Below are positions 47,040-56,104 of a DNA stretch of 64,000 nucleotides, one piece after another. Position 1 is the stretch's first letter. Every line of letters begins with the position of its first letter. The notes under the pieces were generated by a model, which saw nothing but the letters and a program-made list of their open reading frames with translations, was not told the DNA's origin and did not search any database. A program made the position numbers and the translations under genes. The stretch covers positions 1 to 64,000 of the forward strand of contig CALUUI010000009.1 in NCBI GenBank assembly GCA_944323925.1. The letters run 5' to 3'. The DNA comes from Candidatus Gastranaerophilales bacterium. Lineage in GTDB: Bacteria > Cyanobacteriota > Vampirovibrionia > Gastranaerophilales > Gastranaerophilaceae.

Positions 47040-47557
47040 ATATAACAGGTGGTAAATATAACGGCAGAGTGTTAAAGGCTCCCGACAGTTCTATAGTAAG
47101 ACCAACGTTATCAAAAGTAAGAATGAGTGTTTTTAATGTCTTGTACTCGCAGCTTGGTAGTTTTGAAAACAGAAGATTTTTAGATCTTTTTGCCGGCTCA
47201 GGAATTATGGGATTAGAAGCCTTGAGTAGAGGTTTTTCTGAGGTTACTGCCGTTGAAAGAAATAAATCTGTTTATACTATAATAAAGTCTAATTATGAAA
47301 AACTAAATCTTAGTGCAAAAATAATTTTAGGTGATAGTGTAAAAGTTTTAGACCGCCTGACTGATAAATATGATGTAATCTATATAGATCCGCCATATTT
47401 AAGCGGAATATACGAGAGTGTATTAAAAAAACTGCCTTTATTTGATATTGCGGTAGTTGAGCATAGTATAGAATTAGACTTTTCAGATTTTGAAATCGTT
47501 CAATCAAAAAACTATGGTGGGAAAATGATTACATATTTAAAAATGAAAAGTTGTTAA
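47036..47557 (+). CDS. rsmD: 16S rRNA (guanine(966)-N2)-methyltransferase
   Basis: A 173-residue Rossmann methyltransferase with the RsmD N-terminus MNITGGKYNGRVLKAP, the PTLSKVRMSVFNVL block, the SAM motif DLFAGSGIMGLEALSRG, and the catalytic motif IYIDPPYL. It methylates G966 in 16S rRNA in the 30S subunit. It overlaps the bioD-like gene by 4 bases (ATGA), so the two are coupled. A strong terminator follows. Confidence 0.95.
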   Translation: MNITGGKYNGRVLKAPDSSIVRPTLSKVRMSVFNVLYSQLGSFENRRFLDLFAGSGIMGLEALSRGFSEVTAVERNKSVYTIIKSNYEKLNLSAKIILGDSVKVLDRLTDKYDVIYIDPPYLSGIYESVLKKLPLFDIAVVEHSIELDFSDFEIVQSKNYGGKMITYLKMKSC

Positions 47558-47574
47558 ACTTTTTGTTGTTATAA

Positions 47575-47606
47575 AAAAGCGGGTAATTTTAACTACCCGC
47601 TTTTAA
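47575..47606. terminator. Bidirectional terminator between rsmD and ftsZ
   Basis: Perfect 11-bp hairpin AAAAGCGGGTA/TACCCGCTTTT (47575-47604), between convergent genes, with A and T runs. Confidence 0.93.
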
Positions 47607-47632
47607 AGTATATAGTTAAAGTATTTTACCTG

Positions 47633-48838
47633 TTATTTTTTTAAGAAATCAGGAATTTGGATATCAGAGAAAGATGGCATAGAAGGCATCTTAGGAGCTT
47701 GAGAGCTATTGTTATTGTTGAACGCTCCAGAGAAGAATTCTGCCGCACTTATTGAACGATTTTCAACTCTTTCTTCGATAGTATTTTGAGATTTTAGTTC
47801 AAATCCTGTAGCAATAACAGTAATTTGAATTTCGCCTTGAATATTATCATCAACCACTGCACCAATGATAACTCTTGCATCATCAAGAACAGCATCGTTA
47901 ATAATATTAGTAGCATCAGTAACTTCGTGAAGAGTCATATCTGGTCCGCCGGTTATGTTAACGATAACACCGCTCGCACCGTTGATAGAAGTTTCAAGAA
48001 GTTGAGAGTTAATAGCGATTTTAGCAGCTTCAATAGCTCTGCCTTCGCCAGTACCGCGGCCGATACCCATAAGCGCTGAGCCAGATGCTTGCATAACACT
48101 TTTAACATCCGCAAAGTCAACGTTGATAAGCCCAGGAATTGTGATGATGTCAGAAATACCTTGAACACCTCTTAATAATACTTCGTCAACAACGATGAAA
48201 GATTCTTGAAGAGATACACGTCTGTCAACAACATCAAGAAGTTTATCGTTAGGAATAACGATAAGGGCATCAACAGATTCTTTAAGTTTTTCAAGCCCTT
48301 GTTGAGCTTGGTTTTGTCTTCTTTTACCTTCAAAGGAGAAAGGTTTTGTAACAACAGCAATAGTAAGAATGCCTAAATCCTTTGCAATTTTAGCAACGAT
48401 AGGCGCTGCCCCAGTACCAGTACCGCCACCCATACCGGCTGTAACGAATACCATATCTGCACCTTCTATTGCTTGAGTAATTTCTTGTTGAGCTTCTTCA
48501 GCTGCTTTTTCACCAACTTGAGGCTCTCCGCCAGCGCCAAGACCATTTGTCAACTTAGCGCCTAGTTGAATTTTATTTTTTGCTTGAGAATACTGTAAAA
48601 CTTGAAGGTCAGTATTCATAAGCCAGAATTCAACACCTGTTAAACCGCTTTTAATCATTCTGTTAACAGCGTTTCCTCCGCCGCCGCCAACACCGATTAC
48701 TTTAATCTTTGCCGGGCTAATACCTGGAGCAGGTGCTGCACTATATTCTGATGAATTTGATGTATTCATTCCGTATGAACTATTTGATGTGTTCACGCTA
48801 TCTTTTCTTCCGAAAATATCTGGTCCTAAATTGTCCAC
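47633..48838 (-). CDS. ftsZ: Cell division protein FtsZ
   Basis: Tubulin-like GTPase forming the division ring. The 401 residues include an N-terminal Ser/Asn-rich extension (about 1-45), [18 protein letters not shown], the tubulin signature [10 protein letters not shown], the T7 synergy loop region [11 protein letters not shown], and a C-terminal FtsA/ZapA-type tail ([13 protein letters not shown]). [12 protein letters not shown] and [12 protein letters not shown] are closest to what I know from cyanobacterial FtsZ. The start is GTG, preceded by AAAGGGG. It is apart from the mur/ftsQ cluster and alone in its transcription unit. Confidence 0.97.
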   Translation of the reverse strand: MDNLGPDIFGRKDSVNTSNSSYGMNTSNSSEYSAAPAPGISPAKIKVIGVGGGGGNAVNRMIKSGLTGVEFWLMNTDLQVLQYSQAKNKIQLGAKLTNGLGAGGEPQVGEKAAEEAQQEITQAIEGADMVFVTAGMGGGTGTGAAPIVAKIAKDLGILTIAVVTKPFSFEGKRRQNQAQQGLEKLKESVDALIVIPNDKLLDVVDRRVSLQESFIVVDEVLLRGVQGISDIITIPGLINVDFADVKSVMQASGSALMGIGRGTGEGRAIEAAKIAINSQLLETSINGASGVIVNITGGPDMTLHEVTDATNIINDAVLDDARVIIGAVVDDNIQGEIQITVIATGFELKSQNTIEERVENRSISAAEFFSGAFNNNNSSQAPKMPSMPSFSDIQIPDFLKK

Positions 48839-49106
48839 GATTTCCCCTTTAAATTATCTATATACTTTTTCTACTATATTATCATACTATTTTAAACAGG
48901 TAAAATAATAAAGTTTTTTTAAAGAAATATTACAATGTTTAATTTTTTGTTACAAAAAATATATGCTTTAAGCTCTTGTATGAAACAGTTTTTGAGGATA
49001 ATTGAAAAGGAAGGTATCCTCTATATGTATGATAAATTCTTTAAGTTGTTAAAGTTTTAAAAATTTTAGCCGAAGGGGTATTTGACGCAGTATTTATGGA
49101 GCTTTT
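48839..49106. other. Divergent intergenic region between ftsZ and a TPR gene
   Basis: Both flanking genes are read away from this 268-base region, so it must hold two promoters. It contains a 7-bp inverted repeat GAGGATA/TATCCTC (about 48993-49020) and a 26-codon open frame on the plus strand (48980-49060, MKQFLRIIEKEGILYMYDKF at the start) that has no clear ribosome binding site. I cannot say whether it is a leader peptide or chance. No other gene is seen. Confidence 0.4.
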
Positions 49107-50756
49107 ATGTCAGAACAAGTATTGGTAAACCCCGTTGAAAAAGAGCAAGATGCTATAATAACCTTGGAAAAGGCTAGAAAATATCACGAAAAGTATTTAA
49201 TAAAGCAACAAGATAAAGATTTGGAAAATGCCATATCTTTGTATGTTGATACAATAAAATTAAATCCTGCTATTCCTGAAGCATATTACAGATTAGCAAG
49301 TTTGCTTTATGAAAAAGGGCAGATTACTCTTAATGGTGCGATAGAACAATGTAAAACGGCTCTTGTTTTATCTCCTGATAATGCCAATGCTCATATTTAT
49401 ACAGGATATTTCCTTGGATTATCGGGTGATTATGCCAATGCTGCTGAGGAATTTAAAATAGCGATTAAAAAATCAGGATTAAATTCTGCACGTCCAAGAT
49501 TATTTTTATCAAAAATTATTATGGAGCAGATAAAAAATAAAGAAAAAGGCGTTATGTCTATGGCGCAATTCTTATACTACTTCTTATCTGGTAGTATGAT
49601 GATTGTTTGGGATTATCCTACTCTAAAGATGTTATATAAGTATCTTGCAGATGATTTCTCTGTATTTTCTTTTAAAACATTGGGATCTACCTGTGCAAAA
49701 ATGAAAATGATTCCATCTGCTTTGGATATATATTCAAAAGGTGCAGAGCAAACAGAACACGGAGATGTTTTTTATCAGCGAATGGGTGATTTATCATTGG
49801 AGTGCGATGATATGATTACTTGCCTTGAATGCTATAGAAAGGCTCTTGAAAATGCTCCTGATAACAGAGAAATAATGATTAAATTAGCTACGATTATTCA
49901 AACTTATTTCCCAGAGGAAATAGATGAAGCTATAGATTATTATAATAAGCTGCTTGAATTCGGGATTGATAATGACAAAATTTATTATGAATTAGGTCAT
50001 TTATACTTAAAGAAAGAGGATAGATTGCACGCTGCAACAGCATTTAAATTGGCTGTTGACTTAGAACCTGAAAATCCATACTATAACAATTCACTTGCAT
50101 TTGCATATATCAAATGTGAGTTATACGATGAAGCAATCGAATGCTATCAAAAGGCAATCAAAATCAATCCCGATGCAAAGTGGACAGCAATAGTATGTCA
50201 TGCACTAGGTGCTATATATGGTGAAATCCACGGTAACTTTGAAGCGGCTGAAGCTACATTCCAGGCTGCTATGGCGCTGGATCCTGAAAATGTCGATGTT
50301 CAACTATCTTTGGGCGATTTGTATATGGCTAAAGGTGATATTGATGGTGCTATTAAAACTTATTGTGATACTATTGCCATTGATGGTGAAAATTACTTAA
50401 GTTATTCAAAAGTAGGTTTAGCTTTATGGGAAAAGGATTATCTTGAAGAATCTCTTGTTGCTTTTCATAAGGCGATTGACTTAAATCCTGAATTCGATAT
50501 AGCACAAAATAATATTGGTGTTGTTTATTTAGACGGATTTGGAGATGCTAAAGCTGCAATGGAATATTTTGAAACCGCTTGCGCTTTAAATCCGAATTAT
50601 ACACTTGCTTATTTTAATGCAGGTAGAGCTGCTCAGGCTATGAATAAAAAATCAACTGCTGCAGAATATTATCAAAAAGCTATGAATTTGAATAAAATAA
50701 CAAATGATTTAGACGAAAAAGATATAAGAACAAGATTATACGAATTATTTGATTAG
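49107..50756 (+). CDS. Cytosolic TPR-repeat protein
   Basis: A 549-residue protein with about ten or more tetratricopeptide repeats, for example PEAYYRLASLLYEKGQITLN, ANAHIYTGYFLGLSGDYANA and FDIAQNNIGVVYLDGFGDAK. There is no signal peptide. A hydrophobic stretch at about 150-180 (MAQFLYYFLSGSMMIVWDYP) interrupts the repeats. TPR proteins bind other proteins; the partner is unknown. It is divergent from ftsZ. It ends one base before the convergent coiled-coil protein gene, so the two share the 3' boundary with no terminator between them. Confidence 0.85.
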   Translation: MSEQVLVNPVEKEQDAIITLEKARKYHEKYLIKQQDKDLENAISLYVDTIKLNPAIPEAYYRLASLLYEKGQITLNGAIEQCKTALVLSPDNANAHIYTGYFLGLSGDYANAAEEFKIAIKKSGLNSARPRLFLSKIIMEQIKNKEKGVMSMAQFLYYFLSGSMMIVWDYPTLKMLYKYLADDFSVFSFKTLGSTCAKMKMIPSALDIYSKGAEQTEHGDVFYQRMGDLSLECDDMITCLECYRKALENAPDNREIMIKLATIIQTYFPEEIDEAIDYYNKLLEFGIDNDKIYYELGHLYLKKEDRLHAATAFKLAVDLEPENPYYNNSLAFAYIKCELYDEAIECYQKAIKINPDAKWTAIVCHALGAIYGEIHGNFEAAEATFQAAMALDPENVDVQLSLGDLYMAKGDIDGAIKTYCDTIAIDGENYLSYSKVGLALWEKDYLEESLVAFHKAIDLNPEFDIAQNNIGVVYLDGFGDAKAAMEYFETACALNPNYTLAYFNAGRAAQAMNKKSTAAEYYQKAMNLNKITNDLDEKDIRTRLYELFD

Positions 50757-50757
50757 A

Positions 50758-51996
50758 TTATGCTTGTGTAGCTTCTTCAGGTAATTTGTATTCGCTGGTT
50801 ACTTTATCCATATCTTCAATAAGTTTTTCGCTATATGCTGCAAATTCTTCGCTTCCGTTCATTATAGCATCAATATTGACTCCAAGATTATCGAAGTTAG
50901 TATTTAATATGTCTAAATTTTGTAATGGTTGATTGAATTTAGCTCCAAATCCGGTAACAATTCCTGCTAAAGCTGCTTGACCGGTTACAGCACCTGCCTT
51001 ACCGGCTGTTCCGATACCAATTAATTCTGCTCCTTTAGTTGCATTAGTTGCTCCAACGGCTGTTCCAATACCCGGAATTAAGTTTAAAAATCCGCCGCTT
51101 GTCGCCATTTGTTGTCCGGTAGCAATTTGTTGTGTTCCTTGTTGATTAAGTTGTGCTGCTGCTGTAGCTCCTTCTCCAAGACGAGTTTGTACCTTTTGTT
51201 GAATATTTGCTGAGGTTTCATCCAATGCTGCTTGAACTTCAGGAGCCATTTGAACTGCTTCTGCTTGTACTGCAATAGCTTCATTTGATGTATTTTCTGC
51301 TAATTCTATATTTGCTGCAATACTTTCTCTGATGCTGTTAATAGTTCCACTGATTGTGTTAATTCCATCTGTTAAGCCTTGTATTTTTACTGTAGCTGCA
51401 TCATATTGTTGTTGAAGTTGTTTTTTCTTGTCTTCATCATCTGTGTTATCAAGTTCCATTTTAATTTTGTTACGTTCTACTTGTGCTAATTCAAATTCTG
51501 CTATTTTAGCTTGTATTTCTGTGATTTGTGCTTTATATTCTTCTTCTTGTTTTGCTGTTAATTCTTTTGCTTCTTCTATTACACCAAGTAAGTTCGTTAT
51601 ATCAGAATTATATCCACTGATTTTTTCGTCAGCTTCACTTATTATATTTTCAACTTTATTAACACCGTTGCTTACTTCATTTTCTGCACTTGCAGTGCTG
51701 CTTGCAATTTCTTTTTCTTTTTTTGCGTTTTTAGCTTTTTCTGTTGCTGTAGAAATTGCTCCGGTTATTGCTCCTCCAACTGCATTCATTATTGTGCTGG
51801 CTGCTGTAGTCGCTACTTGCATACCTATTTGTGAGCCTGCTTGACCCAATGAATCCCAAAAGTTTCCACCTGTCCAAACACTATTTATGAAAGATGTTCC
51901 GGCTCCTGCAAATGGATTGTTCCCTGAAAGAGCACCCATTCCTGAACCTAAGGCTGTTCCAAATGTTGTATTTAATTTTAATTCGTTGGTGCCCAT
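50758..51996 (-). CDS. Coiled-coil protein with glycine-zipper segments, unknown function
   Basis: A 412-residue protein without a signal peptide. It has an N-terminal Gly/Ala/Ser-rich region and a small-residue hydrophobic segment (about 60-85, AASTIMNAVGGAITGAIST). A long heptad-rich coiled coil follows (about 85-250, LTAKQEEEYKAQITEIQAKI). Next comes a second glycine-zipper stretch (about 300-355, LIPGIGTAVGATNATKG and AALAGIVTGFGAKF). I do not recognise a family. Coiled coils combined with two amphipathic small-residue segments are seen in type III translocators and pore-forming effectors and in some bacteriocin-like proteins, so export is possible. Nothing in the neighbours confirms it. 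Confidence 0.7.
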   Translation of the reverse strand: MGTNELKLNTTFGTALGSGMGALSGNNPFAGAGTSFINSVWTGGNFWDSLGQAGSQIGMQVATTAASTIMNAVGGAITGAISTATEKAKNAKKEKEIASSTASAENEVSNGVNKVENIISEADEKISGYNSDITNLLGVIEEAKELTAKQEEEYKAQITEIQAKIAEFELAQVERNKIKMELDNTDDEDKKKQLQQQYDAATVKIQGLTDGINTISGTINSIRESIAANIELAENTSNEAIAVQAEAVQMAPEVQAALDETSANIQQKVQTRLGEGATAAAQLNQQGTQQIATGQQMATSGGFLNLIPGIGTAVGATNATKGAELIGIGTAGKAGAVTGQAALAGIVTGFGAKFNQPLQNLDILNTNFDNLGVNIDAIMNGSEEFAAYSEKLIEDMDKVTSEYKLPEEATQA

Positions 51997-52105
51997 CTTA
52001 TTGTTTCCTATACATCTTACATATATATAAAGTATATAAATTTTGCCCGATTTCAGTAGCGTTTAAAACATTTACAAAAGTTTACAATTGCTCTGCTTTA
52101 GATAA

Positions 52106-52134
52106 AAAAGAGGATGACTAAATGTCATCCTCTT
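52106..52134 (-). terminator. Terminator of the ispH-rpsA operon
   Basis: Perfect 11-bp hairpin AAGAGGATGAC/GTCATCCTCTT (52108-52134). The T-run is on the minus strand, just past the rpsA stop. Confidence 0.92.
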
Positions 52135-52158
52135 AGGAATAAATAAGTATTTATTAAC

Positions 52159-53214
52159 TTATTTTTCAATATCTTTAACGCTTAGAGCGATTCTATGTTC
52201 TTTAGGAGTGAATTTTTTGATTAAAACATCAACTTCGCTTCCGACTTTGAATAAGTTGAACGGATTAACGTTTTCGTTGCTCATTTCAGAAACCGGAAGA
52301 AGAGCTTCAACTCCTGGGAAGATATTAATAAAAGCACCGAAAGTAGTAACTTTATTAACAGTACCTTTTACAACTTGACCTTCTTCAAATTGACCTTCAA
52401 TTTGTTGCCAAGGATTTTCACCCATTCTCTTTAAAGAAAGAGAGATTCTTTTTAGTTCGTGATCGATTTTAATAATTTTAACTTCGATAGTATCACCTAG
52501 AGTAACAACGTCAGATGGGTGTTTAATTCTTTGCCAAGAAATTTCAGAGATAGGAAGAAGTCCGTCAATACCGTTAATATCAACAAAAGCTCCAAAATCA
52601 GTAATTCTAACGACATTACCTTTAACAATCATATCTTCTTCAAGAGAAGAAAGAACATTGTCAACAACTTGATCTCTTTGTTCAGCAACAGCTAATCTTT
52701 GAGAAAGAATAAGTTTGTTTTTCTTAGGATCCGCTTCAAGAACTTTAACTTCGATTTTAGTGTCAACAAGTCCGTCAAAAGGAGCACCAGTACGAAGTTG
52801 AGAAGAAGGAATGAAACCTTTTAAGTCTGCAACGTCAACAAGAACACCACCTTTAACTGTTGAAACAACTTTAGCAAGAATAGTATCGCCTTGGATTTTT
52901 GCATCGTTAAGTTGAGCCCACGCTTGCGCAAAAGCAATTCTCTTAAGAGATAATTGCATTGGTTCTTCGTCATTTTCTTCTTTTAGAACATAATATTCTC
53001 TTGTATCACCGATTTCAAGGTCTTCTATATCGCTTGAAAGCTCTTTTTGTGGAAGGAATGCTTCTAATTTAGCACCTTTTACGCTTACTAAGTATCCGTC
53101 TTGATCTTTCTTGATAACTGTTCCTTCTACTATATCAGCAACAGTGTTTGATTTTGCAAATGTTTCTTCAAGAAGCATTTCAAATTCATCTTTTGTTTTT
53201 TCTAATGTAGTCAT
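52159..53214 (-). CDS. rpsA: 30S ribosomal protein S1 (four S1 domains)
   Basis: A 351-residue S1-type protein with four OB-fold S1 domains (about 23-92, 108-174, 190-258, 275-345). The third has VRITDFGAFVDINGIDGLLP and the fourth VNKVTTFGAFINIFPGVEAL. Four-domain S1 is typical of Firmicutes and many other phyla, against six in proteobacteria. It helps mRNA binding by the 30S subunit. The ATG follows the ispH stop with no base between (TAAATG). IspH and S1 are fused in several Clostridia; here they are separate but abutting. Confidence 0.95.
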   Translation of the reverse strand: MTTLEKTKDEFEMLLEETFAKSNTVADIVEGTVIKKDQDGYLVSVKGAKLEAFLPQKELSSDIEDLEIGDTREYYVLKEENDEEPMQLSLKRIAFAQAWAQLNDAKIQGDTILAKVVSTVKGGVLVDVADLKGFIPSSQLRTGAPFDGLVDTKIEVKVLEADPKKNKLILSQRLAVAEQRDQVVDNVLSSLEEDMIVKGNVVRITDFGAFVDINGIDGLLPISEISWQRIKHPSDVVTLGDTIEVKIIKIDHELKRISLSLKRMGENPWQQIEGQFEEGQVVKGTVNKVTTFGAFINIFPGVEALLPVSEMSNENVNPFNLFKVGSEVDVLIKKFTPKEHRIALSVKDIEK

Positions 53215-54096
53215 TTATTTGTCCTCCTTTATATATTTAATTACATTATCAATAATAGTTTGCGGAGTAGAAGCTCCGGCTGTTATTCCAATAGTTTTTG
53301 CTGAACGAATAATATTTTTATATTCGTCTAAATCATTTACATTTTCGATATGTATAGTTTTAACTATGTTACTTAGAATTTCGGCTAAGTGAGAAGTATT
53401 TGCACTTTTTTTAGAGCCTGCAACAATCATTAAGTCGCTGTCTTTAGAAAGTTCAACTGCTTCTTGTTGACGCATTGATGTGCTTTGGCAGATTGTGTTG
53501 TAGATTAATAGTTCTTTGGCCAGAGGTGTCAACTCGGTTATAATTTCATTTAAGGTTGAAATTCTTTGAGTTGTTTGGACAACAATTCCTAGTTTTTTAT
53601 GTTGTTTAAGTTTATCTTTGATAGAAGCTATTTGTTGAACAGCGTTAATCACTGCAACATTGTCTGACCAAAGTTTGGCATTCGCATAAATCGCTTCAAC
53701 TTCAGGATGTTCGGCCTTTCCAACAATTATTACATAATAGCCCATTTTAGCCAATTCAATTGCTTTTTGTTGTACTTTTTTTACATCGGGACAGGTTAAA
53801 TCAATAATTTCAAGGTTTGTTGATTTTAGTTTTTCAAAAATCTCAGGTTCTGCACCGTGGCTTCTTATAACACAATAGCCTGATGTATTTTGTGGTAGTT
53901 CAGAAATTGAGTTTAATGTGACTATACCAAGTTTTTGTAACTCTGAAATTACATATGCATTATGTATAAGTTCACCAAGAATATAAATATTTTTATCGGG
54001 GTTTTCTTGCTTTAATTTGATAACAGTATCTACTGCACGTTTTACTCCGTAACAGAAACCTGCATATTTTGCTAATTTTATATTTTGGTTAGTCAA
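53215..54096 (-). CDS. ispH: 4-hydroxy-3-methylbut-2-enyl diphosphate reductase
   Basis: Last enzyme of the MEP isoprenoid pathway, a [4Fe-4S] protein in the cytosol. The 293 residues carry the three cluster cysteines in AGFCYGVKRA (C15), DLTCPDVKKV and NTICQSTSMRQ. The STSMRQ and SKKSANTSHL blocks of the family are present. The length is normal. It is directly followed by rpsA, sharing one transcript. Confidence 0.96.
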   Translation of the reverse strand: MTNQNIKLAKYAGFCYGVKRAVDTVIKLKQENPDKNIYILGELIHNAYVISELQKLGIVTLNSISELPQNTSGYCVIRSHGAEPEIFEKLKSTNLEIIDLTCPDVKKVQQKAIELAKMGYYVIIVGKAEHPEVEAIYANAKLWSDNVAVINAVQQIASIKDKLKQHKKLGIVVQTTQRISTLNEIITELTPLAKELLIYNTICQSTSMRQQEAVELSKDSDLMIVAGSKKSANTSHLAEILSNIVKTIHIENVNDLDEYKNIIRSAKTIGITAGASTPQTIIDNVIKYIKEDK

Positions 54097-54286
54097 AAAA
54101 TTTAATCTGCTTTCTAAAGAACTAGAGATAATTTATCTCAGTAATATCATTTAATCGTAAACAAATTTTTTTTTCAAGGGTTTTGGATATAACAATTGTT
54201 TTTATTTATTACCAAAACAGATAATATATGAATATTAGTATTGTAATATTTTAGATGTACAATTTTATATTATGGTGGATTTAGGA

Positions 54287-54988
54287 ATGAAAGTAACAAT
54301 ATTCATAGATTTTGACGGAGTTTTATACGATACTTTAAAAGAGGCATACGTTTTGTGCAGATATGTATGTTGGGGTACTGATATTTTTACTCCTATCGAA
54401 AAAGAAATTTATAATAAATTTTACAGATACAAATTCTTAGTTTTTAATTCTTGGCAATATTTTTATCTTATGAGAACAATAAAAGATTCTAATAATTATA
54501 CAGATGAGGAGTTCATTCACAAATATAACTACTACATAACTCATAGAGAAAAGGATAAAGAAGAAATATTTGAAAAAGAATATGCTCAGAAACGCAAATG
54601 GCTTATCGAAAATCATTCTGATTATGTTGACAACCTGGAACAAAAATTTACTTTTATGGATATGATTAATACCCTTGATACAAACAAATATGATATTTTA
54701 GTTATTTCAAGGAAAAATACTTTTGCAATAAAGAGAAAAGGTATAAAATATAAAATTATTGGGAAAGAAGAACTTTCAAACGTTGTTAATAAATCAGAGT
54801 TTATAGAAAAATATATGGAAGATAATAATGTAAAAAAAGCATTTTTTGTTGATGATAATAGTCATAACCTATTACCTTGTAAAAATATTAAGAATCTTAC
54901 TTGTATACTTGCAGGCTGGGGTAATATTGGGATTAACGAAATAGGCTTATCACAAGAAGAAGTATTTAAGAAGATTACAGAAAATTAG
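54287..54988 (+). CDS. HAD-superfamily hydrolase-like protein
   Basis: A 233-residue protein with HAD motif I FIDFDGVLYDT (nucleophile and acid aspartates). Motif II appears to be a serine in VISRKN, a lysine (motif III) lies further on, and motif IV is AFFVDDN. The large helical insert of about 100 residues, rich in Tyr, Lys and Glu, forms the cap. The substrate is unknown. Start: ATG 54287, preceded by GGTGGA with 7 bases between. An in-frame ATG at 54272 lies 8 bases after TACAAT and would make a leaderless transcript, so either could be right. It stands alone between ispH and the Fe-S pair. Confidence 0.72.
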   Translation: MKVTIFIDFDGVLYDTLKEAYVLCRYVCWGTDIFTPIEKEIYNKFYRYKFLVFNSWQYFYLMRTIKDSNNYTDEEFIHKYNYYITHREKDKEEIFEKEYAQKRKWLIENHSDYVDNLEQKFTFMDMINTLDTNKYDILVISRKNTFAIKRKGIKYKIIGKEELSNVVNKSEFIEKYMEDNNVKKAFFVDDNSHNLLPCKNIKNLTCILAGWGNIGINEIGLSQEEVFKKITEN

Positions 54989-54996
54989 TTAAAATA

Positions 54997-55030
54997 AAAA
55001 AGACTACCTTATTAAGATAGTCTTTTTATT
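54997..55030. terminator. Bidirectional terminator after the HAD gene and the GGGtGRT gene
   Basis: Hairpin AAAAAGACTA/TAGTCTTTTT (about 54997-55026) with one internal mismatch region, between convergent genes. Confidence 0.85.
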
Positions 55031-55049
55031 TTTGAAATGTTAAAAACAA

Positions 55050-56048
55050 CTATTTCATAGCATTTTCAACAGCAACGGCAACAGCAACGGTTGCACCAAC
55101 CATCGGGTTGTTACCCATACCGATAACGCCCATCATTTCAACGTGAGCCGGAACAGAAGAAGATCCTGCAAATTGAGCATCACCGTGCATTCTACCCATT
55201 GTGTCAGTCATACCGTAAGAAGCAGGACCTGCTGCAACGTTATCAGGGTGAAGAGTTCTTCCTGTACCACCGCCTGATGCTACTGAGAAGTATTTTCTTC
55301 CGTTTTCATAGCACCATTTTTTGTAAGTACCTGCCACTGGGTGTTGGAAACGTGTTGGGTTAGTTGAGTTACCTGTTATTGATACGTCAACCCCTTCTTT
55401 TATCATTATTGCAACACCTTCTGATACATCATCAGCTCCATAGCATTTTACCTTTGCTCTTTCACCATCTGAGAATGGGGTTTCTTTTAGAACTTTTAAT
55501 TCGCCTGTTTTATAATCATATTCAGTTTCTACAGCTGTAAATCCGTTGATTCTTGCAATAATATATGCTGCATCTTTACCTAAACCGTTTAAGATAACTC
55601 TTAAAGGTTCTTTTCTTACTTTGTTAGCATTTCTTGCAATACCAATTGCACCTTCTGCTGCTGCAAATGATTCGTGTCCTGCTAAGAAACAGAAACATTT
55701 TGTTTCTTCTCTTAATAACATTGCACCTAAGTTTCCGTGACCAAGACCTACTTTTCTTGTATCACCTACTGAACCAGGTACTGCAAACGCTTGTAAACCG
55801 ATTCCGATTGCTTCTGCTGCGTCTGCTGCATTCTTTATTCCTTTTTTTAGTGCGATTGCACATCCTAATGTATATGCCCAAGATGCATTATCAAAAGCTA
55901 TTGGCTGAATACCTTTTACTATTTCATCTACATTTATACCTTTTGATAAGCAAAGTTCTTTAGCTTCATCCAATGATTTGAAACCATATTCTGATAAAAC
56001 TTTAGCAATTGATGCTTCTCGTCTATCTTGTCCTTCAAATTTTGCCAT
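55050..56048 (-). CDS. GGGtGRT protein (conserved, linked to Fe-S scaffold gene)
   Basis: A 332-residue soluble protein with the name-giving motif ASGGGTGRTLHPDNVAAGPA in its C-terminal half, followed by GMTDTMGRMHGDAQFAGSS. The N-terminal half has LGHGNLGAMLLREETKCFCF. The family is widespread in anaerobes and is annotated only by this motif; the biochemical role is unknown. It is found next to NifU-like scaffold genes, as here, and may deliver or consume Fe-S clusters. AAGGAAAG precedes the ATG. It follows the NifU-like gene by 56 bases. Confidence 0.9.
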   Translation of the reverse strand: MAKFEGQDRREASIAKVLSEYGFKSLDEAKELCLSKGINVDEIVKGIQPIAFDNASWAYTLGCAIALKKGIKNAADAAEAIGIGLQAFAVPGSVGDTRKVGLGHGNLGAMLLREETKCFCFLAGHESFAAAEGAIGIARNANKVRKEPLRVILNGLGKDAAYIIARINGFTAVETEYDYKTGELKVLKETPFSDGERAKVKCYGADDVSEGVAIMIKEGVDVSITGNSTNPTRFQHPVAGTYKKWCYENGRKYFSVASGGGTGRTLHPDNVAAGPASYGMTDTMGRMHGDAQFAGSSSVPAHVEMMGVIGMGNNPMVGATVAVAVAVENAMK

Positions 56049-56104
56049 TTTATCTTTCCTTATAACTTAATTACTGTAACTATTTAATTATTTTTATTTT
56101 TTAA

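Noticed and set aside
52159-54096. A fused IspH-S1 protein
   Set aside because: A TAA stop separates them, followed at once by the rpsA ATG in another frame register. They are two proteins.
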